DNA of 64,000 nt, taken from Methylobacterium durans. GTDB lineage: Bacteria > Pseudomonadota > Alphaproteobacteria > Rhizobiales > Beijerinckiaceae. Location: contig NZ_CP029550.1 of assembly GCF_003173715.1 (NCBI RefSeq), positions 3,891,501 through 3,955,500 of the forward strand, given 5' to 3'. The position numbers and the translations under genes were made by a program. Under the pieces are notes generated by a model. That model did not search any database. It was not told the origin of the DNA and saw only the letters and a list, made by a program, of their open reading frames with translations. How positions within the stretch are numbered: the stretch's first letter is position 1; each line of letters begins with the position of its first letter. This document shows positions 14,413 through 22,892 of the stretch, piece after piece.

Positions 14413-17355
14413 ATGCTGATCAAGCGCAAGAGCGGCGAGGCGAGCCGCACGAAACATCAGGCCATCGCCGCCGGTCTCGCCGCCGGCGTCCTCGATCGCC
14501 GCTCCTTCCTGCGGAAATCCGGCCTCGCGGCGGGCGGCCTCGCCGTCGCCGGCTCGATCCAGCTCGGCTCGGTGCGGAAAGCCCAGGCCGCTGGCTCCGC
14601 CGTGAGCGGGTCCGAGGTGACGGTGAGGAAGAACATCTGCACCCACTGCTCGGTCGGCTGCACGGTGACGGCCGAGGTCGTCAACGGCGTCTGGGTCGGG
14701 CAGGAGCCCTCCTACGCGAGCCCGATCAACCGCGGCACGCACTGCGCCAAGGGCGCGGCGATCCGCGAGCTCGTCCACGGCGAGCGGCGGCTCAAATACC
14801 CGATGAAGCTCGTCGGCGGCCAGTGGACCAAGATCTCCTGGGATCAGGCGATCGACGAGATCGGCGACAAGATCACCGCCATCCGTGAGAAGTCGGGCTC
14901 CGATTCCGTCTACTGGCTCGGCTCGGCCAAGTTCACGAACGAGGCCTCGTACCTGTTCCGCAAGCTCGGCGCCTTCTGGGGCACCAACTCGGTCGACCAC
15001 CAGGCACGCATCTGCCACTCGACCACGGTGGCGGGCGTGGCCAACACCTGGGGCTACGGCGCCCAGACCAATTCCTACAACGACATCCGCAACGCCAAGA
15101 CCATGATCATCATGGGCGGCAATCCGGCGGAGGCGCACCCGGTCTCCCTGCAGCACGTGCTGTCGGGCAAGGAGATCAACCGCGCCAACATGATCGTCAT
15201 CGATCCGCGCTTCACCCGCACGGCCGCGCACGCCACCGAGTACGTGCGCATCCGCTCCGGCACCGACATCCCGGTGATCTGGGGCATGCTCTGGCACATC
15301 TTCCAGAACGGCTGGGAGGACAAGGAATTCATCCGCCAGCGCGTCTACGCGATGGACGACGTTCGCAAGGAAGTCGCCAAGTGGACGCCCGACGAGGTCG
15401 AGCGCGTCACCGGCGTGCCGGGCGAGCAACTGAAGCGCGTCGCCGAGATCTTCTCGAAGGAGAAGCCCGCGACCCTGATCTGGTGCATGGGCGCGACCCA
15501 GCACACGGTCGGCACCGCGAACGTGCGCGCCTTCTGCATCCTCTGCCTTGCCACCGGCAACGTCGGCAAGCCGGGCACCGGCGCCAACATCTTCCGCGGC
15601 CACACCAACGTGCAGGGCGCCACCGATCTCGGCCTCGATGTGACGACGCTGCCGCTCTATTACGGCCTCGTCGAGGGCGCCTGGAAGCACTGGGCCCGCG
15701 TCTGGGACGTCGAGTACGAGTGGCTGCAATCGCGCTTCGATGAGATCCCGGCCAAGGGCGGCCGCAAGGCCCGCACCCGCAAGGAGAACATGGAGGCGCC
15801 GGGCATCACCTCGACGCGCTGGTTCGACGCGGTGAACCTGCCCGACGACCAGATCGACCAGAGAAGCCCGATCAAGGCGATGATGGTGTTCGGCCACGGC
15901 GGCAACACCGTCACCCGCCTGCCGGACGCCATCGCCGGCATGAACAAGCTCGAACTCCTCGTGGTCGCCGATCCGCATCCGACCACGTTCGCGGCGCTCG
16001 ATGCCCGGCAGGACAACACCTATCTGCTGCCGATCTGCACGACGCTCGAATGCGACGGCTCGCGCACGGCCTCGAACCGTTCGATCCAGTGGGGCGAGAC
16101 GATCGTCAAGCCGGCCTTCGAGTCGAAGACCGACTACGAGGTCATGTACCGGCTCGCGACGAAGCTCGGCTTCGGCGAGAAGATGTTCAAGGGCATCAAG
16201 GTCGAGAACAGCGTGCCGGTGGCCGAGGACATCCTCCGCGAGATCAACCGCGGCGGCTGGTCGACGGGCTATTGCGGGCAATCGCCCGAGCGCCTCAAGG
16301 CGCACATGAAGAACCAGCACAAGTTCGACCTCGTGACGCTGCGCGCCCCGAAGGACGACCCTGAGGTCGGCGGCGACTATTACGGCCTGCCCTGGCCCTG
16401 CTGGGGCAAGCCGGAGATCCGCCATCCGGGATCCCACATCCTCTACAACACCAACCTGCACGTAAAGGACGGCGGCGGCTGCTTCCGCGCCCGCTTCGGC
16501 GTCGAGCGCAACGGCCAGACGCTGCTGGCGGAGGATTCCTTCAGCAAGGGCTCGGACCTGACCGACGGGTATCCCGAGTTCACGATGGGCGTCTTCAAGA
16601 AGCTCGGCTGGGACAAGGACCTCACGGCCGAGGAGATGGCGGTCATCACGAAGATCGGCGGCAACAACATCGATGCGGTGAGCTGGGCGACCGACCTGTC
16701 GGGCGGCATCCAGCGCGTTTGCCTCGATCACGGGGTCGTGCCCTACGGCAACGGCAAGGCCCGGGCGAATGCCTGGAACCTGCCCGACCCGGTGCCGGTC
16801 CACCGCGAGCCGATCTACACGCCCCGGCCCGACCTCGTGGCGAAGTACCCGACCCGGCCGGACGACCGCCAGTTCCGGATGCCCAATATCGGCTTCTCGG
16901 TGCAGAAGGCGGCTGTCGACCGGGAGGTCGCCAAGAACTTCCCGATCATCCTCACCTCGGGCCGGCTCGTCGAGTACGAGGGCGGCGGCGAGGAGACCCG
17001 CTCGAACCCGTGGCTCGCCGAGCTCCAGCAGGAGATGTTCGTCGAGATCAACACCAAGGACGCGGCAGAACGCGGCATCAAGGACGGCCAGTGGGTCTGG
17101 GTGTCCGGGCCGGAGGACGGCACGCAGACCAAGGTGAAGGCCCTCGTGACGGACCGCGTCGGCAAGGGCGTGGCCTTCATGCCCTTCCACTTCTCCGGCT
17201 GGTACCAGGGCAAGGACATGCGCCAGTACTACCCGGCGGGCACCGATCCCGTGGTCCTCGGCGAGAGCGTGAACACGATCACCACCTACGGTTTCGATCC
17301 TGTGACCGGCATGCAGGAGCCGAAAGCCACCCTCTGTCAGATCCGGGCGGCGTAA
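14413..17355 (+). CDS. fdhA: Periplasmic formate dehydrogenase catalytic subunit alpha
   Basis: A 980-residue molybdopterin oxidoreductase that oxidises formate to CO2. The Tat signal DRRSFLRKSG starts at residue 28. The 4Fe-4S ligands are Cys76, Cys79, Cys83 and Cys111 (CTHCSVGC...HCAKG). The active-site pair is Cys201-His202 in ARICHSTTVAG, so this is a cysteine, not a selenocysteine, enzyme. The length and the following fdhB and fdhC match the Fdh3-type cytochrome-linked enzyme of Methylobacterium. The metal (Mo or W) cannot be read from sequence, although the nearby tungstate-type permease makes W possible. Confidence 0.96.
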   Translation: MLIKRKSGEASRTKHQAIAAGLAAGVLDRRSFLRKSGLAAGGLAVAGSIQLGSVRKAQAAGSAVSGSEVTVRKNICTHCSVGCTVTAEVVNGVWVGQEPSYASPINRGTHCAKGAAIRELVHGERRLKYPMKLVGGQWTKISWDQAIDEIGDKITAIREKSGSDSVYWLGSAKFTNEASYLFRKLGAFWGTNSVDHQARICHSTTVAGVANTWGYGAQTNSYNDIRNAKTMIIMGGNPAEAHPVSLQHVLSGKEINRANMIVIDPRFTRTAAHATEYVRIRSGTDIPVIWGMLWHIFQNGWEDKEFIRQRVYAMDDVRKEVAKWTPDEVERVTGVPGEQLKRVAEIFSKEKPATLIWCMGATQHTVGTANVRAFCILCLATGNVGKPGTGANIFRGHTNVQGATDLGLDVTTLPLYYGLVEGAWKHWARVWDVEYEWLQSRFDEIPAKGGRKARTRKENMEAPGITSTRWFDAVNLPDDQIDQRSPIKAMMVFGHGGNTVTRLPDAIAGMNKLELLVVADPHPTTFAALDARQDNTYLLPICTTLECDGSRTASNRSIQWGETIVKPAFESKTDYEVMYRLATKLGFGEKMFKGIKVENSVPVAEDILREINRGGWSTGYCGQSPERLKAHMKNQHKFDLVTLRAPKDDPEVGGDYYGLPWPCWGKPEIRHPGSHILYNTNLHVKDGGGCFRARFGVERNGQTLLAEDSFSKGSDLTDGYPEFTMGVFKKLGWDKDLTAEEMAVITKIGGNNIDAVSWATDLSGGIQRVCLDHGVVPYGNGKARANAWNLPDPVPVHREPIYTPRPDLVAKYPTRPDDRQFRMPNIGFSVQKAAVDREVAKNFPIILTSGRLVEYEGGGEETRSNPWLAELQQEMFVEINTKDAAERGIKDGQWVWVSGPEDGTQTKVKALVTDRVGKGVAFMPFHFSGWYQGKDMRQYYPAGTDPVVLGESVNTITTYGFDPVTGMQEPKATLCQIRAA

Positions 17356-17370
17356 GAGGACGACATCGCC

Positions 17371-17967
17371 ATGGCACGCATGAAGTTTCTCTGCGACGCG
17401 GACCGCTGCATCGAGTGCAACGCCTGCGTCACCGCCTGCAAGAACGAGCACGAGGTGCCGTGGGGCATCAACCGCCGCCGCGTGGTCACGCTCAACGACG
17501 GCAAACCGGGCGAGCGCTCGGTCTCGATGGCCTGCATGCACTGCACGGACGCGCCCTGCGCCTCCGTCTGCCCGGTCAACTGCTTCTACACCACGGCGGA
17601 TGCCGTGGTGCTGCATTCCAAGGACCTCTGCATCGGCTGCGGCTACTGCTTCTACGCCTGCCCGTTCGGAGCGCCGCAATATCCGCGGGTCGGGAATTTC
17701 GGCTCGCGCGGCAAGATGGACAAGTGCACCTACTGCGCGGGAGGGCCCGAGCCCGACCTCTCGACCATCGAGTACGAGAAGTACGGTTCGAACCGCCTCG
17801 CCGAGGGCAAGCTGCCGCTCTGCGCCGAGATGTGCTCGACCAAGGCGCTGCTCGCCGGCGACGGCGAGATGATCGCCCAGATCTACAAGGAGCGCGTGAT
17901 CAAGCGCGGCTACGGCTCGGGTGCGTGGGGCTGGAAGACGGCCTACCGCGAGACCGTGGCGATCTGA
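17371..17967 (+). CDS. fdhB: Formate dehydrogenase iron-sulfur subunit beta
   Basis: A 198-residue electron-transfer subunit predicted to carry four 4Fe-4S clusters. The Cys groups are CIECNACVTACK (13-24), CMHCTDAPCASVCPVNC, CIGCGYCFYACPFG and CTYC with a later CAEMC. It passes electrons from the alpha subunit to the membrane cytochrome b. It has no Tat signal of its own, so it is presumably exported bound to FdhA. It lies 15 bases after fdhA and 53 bases before fdhC in one operon. Confidence 0.95.
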   Translation: MARMKFLCDADRCIECNACVTACKNEHEVPWGINRRRVVTLNDGKPGERSVSMACMHCTDAPCASVCPVNCFYTTADAVVLHSKDLCIGCGYCFYACPFGAPQYPRVGNFGSRGKMDKCTYCAGGPEPDLSTIEYEKYGSNRLAEGKLPLCAEMCSTKALLAGDGEMIAQIYKERVIKRGYGSGAWGWKTAYRETVAI

Positions 17968-18020
17968 CCGGGCACGCCCGGTCGGCTTCACAGCGCGAGG
18001 ACGAGGAAAGGGAACGCATC

Positions 18021-19058
18021 ATGCGGCGGGGAACGACGCGGATCAGGACATTCGTCGCGGCGGCGATGCTCGCGGGCCTCGCGGGCACGGCCGCTCTGCC
18101 GGCGCTCGCGCAGACGGCCCCGCCGACCACCGCACCGACGACGGCCCCGAACCCGACCGCGGATTCGGTCAACGAGGATCTGCTGTTCAAGCAGGGCTCG
18201 ACGATCGGCGGCCGCATCTCGATCCCCGATCGGAAGGCCGCCAATCTGATCCAGCCGCAGGGCCGGGAATGGCGCGGCTTCCACGAGACCTGGATGCCCT
18301 GGATCGGCGCCGCCGCGATCCTCGGCATGGTGGTGCTGCTCGGGCTGTTCTACTTCAGCCGCGGCCGCATCCGTATGGAGCACAGCGAGGAATCGGGCCG
18401 CAAGATCCTGCGCTTCAACGGCTTCGAGCGCTTCACGCACTGGATGACGGCGACCTGCTTCATCATCCTGGCGCTGTCGGGCCTCAACTACATCTTCGGC
18501 AAGCGCCTCCTGATGCCGGTGATCGGGCCGGACGCCTTCGCGACGCTCTCGCAATGGGCGAAATACGCCCACGTCTACCTCGCGTGGCCGTTCATGCTCG
18601 GCATCGTCTTCATGTTCGTGGTCTGGCTGCGCGACAACATCCCGAACCGGATCGACCTGCAGTGGATCAAGGCCGGCGGCGGCTTCATCGGCAAGGGCCA
18701 CCCCCATGCCGAGCGCTTCAACGCGGGCCAGAAGGTCGTCTTCTGGATGGTCGCGGGCTTCGGCACGGCTATGGGCGTCACCGGCCTGATGATGCTGTTC
18801 CCCTTCGCTGCGACCGACATCAACGGGATGCAGTGGATGCAGGGGATCCACTCGCTGATCGGCGTCGCGTTCATCGCCGCGATCCTGGCGCACATCTACA
18901 TCGGCTCGCTCGGCATGGAGGGCGCTTACGACGCGATGGGCAGCGGCAAGGTCGATCTCGCCTGGGCGCGCGCGCACCACGACCTCTGGGTCGAGAAGGA
19001 GCAAGCCCGCACTGCGAGCGGGCCGCAATTGCGGGCGCATCAGGCGCCGGCCGAGTGA
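18021..19058 (+). CDS. fdhC: Formate dehydrogenase cytochrome b556 subunit gamma
   Basis: A 345-residue membrane subunit. An N-terminal signal peptide ends near AQTAPP. A Thr/Pro-rich linker and one extra membrane helix (about 85-107) precede the conserved four-helix cytochrome b part. Candidate heme ligands are the His in ERFTHW, KYAHVYLAW, GIHSLIG and LAHIYIG. It takes electrons from FdhB to quinone at the inner membrane. The start ATG at 18021 follows GGAAAGGGAA. The N-terminal extension before the b-type core is longer than in E. coli FdnI but is common in the alpha/gamma/epsilon Fdh-gamma family. Confidence 0.93.
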   Translation: MRRGTTRIRTFVAAAMLAGLAGTAALPALAQTAPPTTAPTTAPNPTADSVNEDLLFKQGSTIGGRISIPDRKAANLIQPQGREWRGFHETWMPWIGAAAILGMVVLLGLFYFSRGRIRMEHSEESGRKILRFNGFERFTHWMTATCFIILALSGLNYIFGKRLLMPVIGPDAFATLSQWAKYAHVYLAWPFMLGIVFMFVVWLRDNIPNRIDLQWIKAGGGFIGKGHPHAERFNAGQKVVFWMVAGFGTAMGVTGLMMLFPFAATDINGMQWMQGIHSLIGVAFIAAILAHIYIGSLGMEGAYDAMGSGKVDLAWARAHHDLWVEKEQARTASGPQLRAHQAPAE

Positions 19059-19110
19059 CCGAGACCGCGCATTCGCATGCCGGCCTCGAGGCCGGGACCG
19101 GGAGGAAACC

Positions 19111-19332
19111 ATGAAAGCGTTCGCTGTCGCCGTCATCTGCGCCGTGGCGATCGGCATCGCCGCCGCGTACATCCTGTCGGGCAGCCAGCGCTTCGCGTGG
19201 CAGGCCTTCTCGACCTCGTCGACCCGGGTCTCGCAGCCGGGCACGAACCTCGTCGGCCCCCGCTGGACCGGCGACGTGAAGGGTCCGCACGACGAGGTGG
19301 CGGGCGAGCACCCGGCGCCGAAGCGCTCCTGA
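19111..19332 (+). CDS. Small membrane-anchored protein after fdhC
   Basis: A 73-residue protein with one N-terminal helix (AVAVICAVAIGIAAAYIL) and a hydrophilic tail rich in Ser, Pro and Gly, probably facing the periplasm. It follows fdhC by 52 bases with a GGGAGGAAACC ribosome site, and its stop overlaps the next ATG (TGATG). The operon position suggests a small accessory subunit of the formate dehydrogenase, but no family was recognised with certainty. Confidence 0.7.
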   Translation: MKAFAVAVICAVAIGIAAAYILSGSQRFAWQAFSTSSTRVSQPGTNLVGPRWTGDVKGPHDEVAGEHPAPKRS

Positions 19333-19982
19333 TGTCGCGCCGCATGACGAGAGCCAGAAGGGACGCGAAGACCATGAAGGGCCTGCCCATCGCCGCGCTC
19401 GCGGCCGCTGCGATCCTCGTGCCCGGCGCCGCCTCGGCGCAGGCCGGGTCCGGCAAGCCGGCGAATCTCTGCAAGGAACTCGTCGCCTACGTTCATCCGC
19501 CCGCACCGCCGCCGGCCGCGGCTGCGCCGGCCGGTCAGCCGGCCGCTCCGGGCGGTCAGCCTGCTGCGGCGTCCGGTCAGTCTGCTGCGCCAGGCGGTCA
19601 GCCGGCCCCTGCGGTGCAGGCGCCGCAGCCCGGTCAGCCGTCTGCCGGTGCCTCGCCGGCCGCCGGCGAGACGCAGCAGAAATCCGGGCTCAGCGGGCCG
19701 GTCCCGCAATCCGGACCCGGCGCGGCCGGTCCCCAGGGCACCGCCCAGGCCGAGGCGAAGCCCGCCGCTCCGCCCCCCGCCGCGCCCGCGACGCCCGCGC
19801 CGCCGCCGCCCCTGAAGCCGACGCCGGAGATGATCGAGCGCGTCGACGCGGCGGCCCGCGACAACAATATCGCCGCCTGCCGCGACGCCGCCCGCCAGAT
19901 GCGGGTGGCCGGCATCCCGATGCCCGCGCCCCTTCTCGCCCTCTCGGCGCTCGACCTGAAATTTTTCGAGGGCGTCCAGTAG
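19332..19982 (+). CDS. Pro/Ala/Gln-rich secreted protein of the fdh operon
   Basis: A 216-residue protein (202 if it starts at the second candidate, ATG 19374). Its signal peptide is LPIAALAAAAILVPGAASA. A short domain NLCKELVAYVHPP is followed by a low-complexity linker with imperfect repeats GQPAAPG/GQPAAAS/GQSAAPG (DNA about 19550-19640). A C-terminal helical part (PEMIERVDAAARDNNIAACRDAARQMRVAG, with one Cys) completes it. Two Cys in the mature part could form a disulfide. It is coupled by TGATG to the small membrane protein. The role is unknown; location at the end of the fdh operon suggests a periplasmic partner. Confidence 0.75.
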   Translation: MSRRMTRARRDAKTMKGLPIAALAAAAILVPGAASAQAGSGKPANLCKELVAYVHPPAPPPAAAAPAGQPAAPGGQPAAASGQSAAPGGQPAPAVQAPQPGQPSAGASPAAGETQQKSGLSGPVPQSGPGAAGPQGTAQAEAKPAAPPPAAPATPAPPPPLKPTPEMIERVDAAARDNNIAACRDAARQMRVAGIPMPAPLLALSALDLKFFEGVQ

Positions 19983-19988
19983 GCTCCG

Positions 19989-20029
19989 CGCGAGGATGGC
20001 CGCACGAAGTGCGCGGTCCTGGCCTCGCG
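19989..20029. terminator. Imperfect hairpin between convergent fdh and EPS genes
   Basis: CGCGAGG (19989-19995) pairs with CCTCGCG (20023-20029), and the interior can continue with an imperfect GGCCGCAC/GTGCGCGG stem. It lies between the convergent ends of the fdh operon and the next gene, so it could terminate both. No clear T-run is present. Confidence 0.4.
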
Positions 20030-20058
20030 ATCGGACGCCCGCACGAGCGCGGTGATCG

Positions 20059-21630
20059 TCACATCACCACGTCGATCACTTCGCAGCCCTGACCGAAGTT
20101 CAGCGTGTGCAGGCCGAGCCCGGGGAGCGGCGTCCGCGGCTCGATCGTCGTGACCCGCGTCTGGCCGTACGCCTCGGCCGAGAGTCGGTCGACCGTGCAG
20201 AGCGACAGCGCGCCCCCGTAGCTCCGGGAGCAATCCTGCGCCGGGCGCCAGAGCTTGCCGTCCATCCGGAACAGGTTGCCCGCCGGGCGCGCCGAGGTGG
20301 CATCGACGAGCGCCGGTTCGCGTGGCGCGGGCGTCCAGGGACCGCGGAGTTCAGGCGCGGTGAACAGGCGGAGCGTGTCGTTCCGCGAGCCCTGCCGCTC
20401 CCGGATTGCGGCGAACATCCACCACGTCCCGTCCTGCCGATGCAGGGTCGCGTCGGAGGCGTCGAGCCCGTCCACGAGAACCGCCACCTTCTCCCAGATG
20501 TCGGGCAGCCGCACCGCCCGGTAGAGGCAGATCTGGCCGCTGTTGCAGCTCTCCGGGATCATCCAGGCGGTGCCGTCATGCTCGACGATGTGCGGGTAGG
20601 AGAGGTGGTGCGCCTCCTCCAGCACGGGTCGCAATCGCGAGATGCGGCCCGCTTCGTCGAGCGTCCCCACCGAGATGATGCCCTTCTGCGTGTCGAAGGG
20701 AAATTCCTCGACGAAGACGTAGGTCGTGCCCTCGGCGTGGAGGAGGAAGGGATCGGCGTAGAAGCGGCGCCCGTCGTCGGGCAGGAGATGGTAGCCGTCC
20801 GCCGGAAATTTTAGGGTGCGCGCGAGCAGATCCTCGCTCCGGGCGCGGCGCGATCCGACGCGCCAGCGCGGTGCGTCCCGCGTGATCTTGGTCAGCCAGC
20901 GCGTGACCTTCGCCTGCGCCGCCCGCGCCGCGAAGGCGGTGAGCTCGCTGTTGCCGAGGGCACGAAGGCTCGGAGCGGTGCCGCCCGCTTCCGGCGCGGG
21001 CCCGTCGCGCAGAGCCCTCAGGCAGAGGCCGAGGAGCGTGCAGAAGGCGTTGTTCAGCCGCTCCGTGAGCACCGGCCGGCCCGCGATCTCAGGCCGCGCC
21101 ACCTCCGCTCGGGCGGACCCGTCGATCGTCAGGGTGAGGAGGGCGGGTTCCATCACGCGTTCCAGCAGGACATTCTCCGAGGCCGCGCCGTCGAAGAGCG
21201 GGCGCAGGACCGCGCCGCCCACCTGCGAGGCCGATCCGGACAGATCCAGCACGAGATCGGAGGGATCGGATGCGCGCGCGAGCGGGACGGCATGGCGGAT
21301 CGCCGCGGCTGCGAGCGGCTCCGCCGCCTGCTCGCCGCGCAGGCGGAACACGAGGCGTTCGAGGTCGAGGAGCAGGCGCAGGCCCGCGGGCAGGGGAGGG
21401 CCCGCCGGGGAGAGATCGACGGCGACGTGGTAGCGGCCGGTCGCGTCGATCTCCGCGAGCAGCCACAGGTGCCAGCGCCAAATCCGGTTCGGATCGAGGC
21501 GCACGACGAGCCGACCGCGCGGAGGGCTTCCGTTCGCAGGCGCGGCGCCGACGCTCTCGCCCGGCTCAGCCGCCCGTCCGGCCGTGCCGTTCCCGCCATC
21601 CTCCCCGAACAACTCCTCTCGCGACATCAT
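20059..21630 (-). CDS. Glycan-related beta-propeller protein (glucosamine inositolphosphorylceramide transferase-like domain)
   Basis: A 523-residue protein. The first 230 residues include RLVVRLDPNRIWRWHLWLL. Residues about 260-515 form a GH43-like beta-propeller with FYADPFLL, YVFVEEFPFDTQKG, SYPHIVEHDGTAWMIPES and TWWMFAA. This repeat set resembles the N-terminal domain named after plant glucosamine inositolphosphorylceramide transferase, which in bacteria occurs in polysaccharide clusters, sometimes fused to formyltransferase-like domains. No transferase domain is visible here, so enzymatic activity is uncertain. It is the last gene of the minus-strand run 25482-20059, and ATG 21630 is the first of two adjacent Met codons. 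Confidence 0.7.
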   Translation of the reverse strand: MMSREELFGEDGGNGTAGRAAEPGESVGAAPANGSPPRGRLVVRLDPNRIWRWHLWLLAEIDATGRYHVAVDLSPAGPPLPAGLRLLLDLERLVFRLRGEQAAEPLAAAAIRHAVPLARASDPSDLVLDLSGSASQVGGAVLRPLFDGAASENVLLERVMEPALLTLTIDGSARAEVARPEIAGRPVLTERLNNAFCTLLGLCLRALRDGPAPEAGGTAPSLRALGNSELTAFAARAAQAKVTRWLTKITRDAPRWRVGSRRARSEDLLARTLKFPADGYHLLPDDGRRFYADPFLLHAEGTTYVFVEEFPFDTQKGIISVGTLDEAGRISRLRPVLEEAHHLSYPHIVEHDGTAWMIPESCNSGQICLYRAVRLPDIWEKVAVLVDGLDASDATLHRQDGTWWMFAAIRERQGSRNDTLRLFTAPELRGPWTPAPREPALVDATSARPAGNLFRMDGKLWRPAQDCSRSYGGALSLCTVDRLSAEAYGQTRVTTIEPRTPLPGLGLHTLNFGQGCEVIDVVM

Positions 21631-21728
21631 CCATCCCCTCGGGCGTCGATGGCCCCGGTCTGTCGCCGCTTCTTCATCGAGCCCTTGTCCAAGTTCAGCC
21701 CCTCCGTGGCCGCGGCCGAGACGTGTCC

Positions 21729-22892
21729 TCACACCGCGCCTCGGTTCAGGACCGGTTCGGAAGCCGGATCCGCGCCACGATCCTCCTGCGCGGTCACGTG
21801 CGAGCCGAACCGCCGCCGCAGGGCGAAGAACGGCCGCTCGACGAAGCGATACGACAGTTCGGCGAAGCCGAAGGAGAGAAGCCAGCCGACGCTCATCGCG
21901 GCCGCGAAATGCCAACCGTGCCCCGGGACGAGCGCTTCCCCGGCCGTCAGCCCCGCGAGGTGCCAGAGGTAGAGCGCGTAGGAGAGCCGTCCGATGCAAA
22001 GGGCGACGGGACTTTCGAGCAGTGCCTTGAGGCCGTTCCAGCCGGGCGAGACGCTGCCCGCGAGCACCAGTGGCACGAGGGCGATCTCCTGGATCGTGTA
22101 GCGCAGCGTGTTCCGGAACAGCTCGTCGCGGATCAGGAGGCTCGCCAGGATCGCGCAGAGGGCGGCCACGACGATAGCGGGCCGCGTCGCGGCCGCGACG
22201 AGGCGCGCGCCCTGGGGCGAGCGCCAGGCGAGCGCGGTGACGGCACCGAACAGGATGGCGTCGATCCGGCACTCGGTTGCCATGCCGGTATAGGCGGTGG
22301 CGATCTCGGGATAGGCCAGGCAGACGACGATGCGTACGACGAGCGAGAGCGCGCAGAGCGCGAGCAGGGCCGGCACCGCGAGGGCGCGGCGGGCGAGGAG
22401 GAGCGGCAGCAGCAGCGGGTAGACGAGGTAGAAATGCTCCTCGACGGCGAGCGACCAGAGCTGCCCGCCGAGGCCCGCCATCAACTCCCTGTGGAAGATC
22501 GACAGGTAGTTCGCGAGGTAGGCGAGCGCGCCGAGCACCCCGAGGGGATGCAGCGCGTTGCCCGCGGCGAGCCAGACGCCCCCCGAGATGGCGATGAACA
22601 CGACGAGGGGTGGATAGAGCCTCAGGAAGCGCCGCATGTAGAACGGCCAGATCGCGATGCCGCCGGTGCGCGCCCGCTCCTCGAGGAGCAAACTCGTGAT
22701 CAGGAAGCCGCTGACGAAGAAGAAGATCGTCACCCCGAAGACGCCCGGGATCACGCCCTGAAGCCCGGAATGCGAGGCCATGACGAGGAGGATGCTGACG
22801 GCGCGGAAGCCGTCGAGCCCCGGGATGCGCAGGCTCGTCTCGCGGCCCGCGAGCGGAATGGCGCGCCGGTCCGGTATGCGGGTCGCGATCAT
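21729..22892 (-). CDS. Acyltransferase 3 family membrane protein
   Basis: A 387-residue multi-helix protein of the acyltransferase 3 (OafA/NodX-like) type. It shows IPGLDGFRAVSILLVMASHSG with the conserved His near the N terminus, FYMRRFLRLYPPL, and SLAVEEHFYLVYPL. These enzymes O-acylate sugars of surface polysaccharides at the inner membrane. The start overlaps the stop of the GH5 gene (ATGA), so the two are coupled. It probably decorates the exopolysaccharide made by this locus. Confidence 0.88.
   Translation of the reverse strand: MIATRIPDRRAIPLAGRETSLRIPGLDGFRAVSILLVMASHSGLQGVIPGVFGVTIFFFVSGFLITSLLLEERARTGGIAIWPFYMRRFLRLYPPLVVFIAISGGVWLAAGNALHPLGVLGALAYLANYLSIFHRELMAGLGGQLWSLAVEEHFYLVYPLLLPLLLARRALAVPALLALCALSLVVRIVVCLAYPEIATAYTGMATECRIDAILFGAVTALAWRSPQGARLVAAATRPAIVVAALCAILASLLIRDELFRNTLRYTIQEIALVPLVLAGSVSPGWNGLKALLESPVALCIGRLSYALYLWHLAGLTAGEALVPGHGWHFAAAMSVGWLLSFGFAELSYRFVERPFFALRRRFGSHVTAQEDRGADPASEPVLNRGAV

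Noticed and set aside
15010..15025. Selenocysteine use in the formate dehydrogenase.
   Set aside because: The active-site codon is TGC (Cys201) and there is no in-frame TGA in the gene.
14359..17991. A 1210-codon open frame antisense to the Tat protein, fdhA and fdhB genes.
   Set aside because: It is a product of high GC3 bias opposite a strongly coding gene; its translation is Arg/Ala/His-rich without motifs, while the plus strand has all formate dehydrogenase signatures.
19550..19660. CRISPR-like or satellite repeat.
   Set aside because: The repeated GGTCAGCC units are in frame and encode a Gln-Pro-Ala linker of a secreted protein; spacers are irregular.
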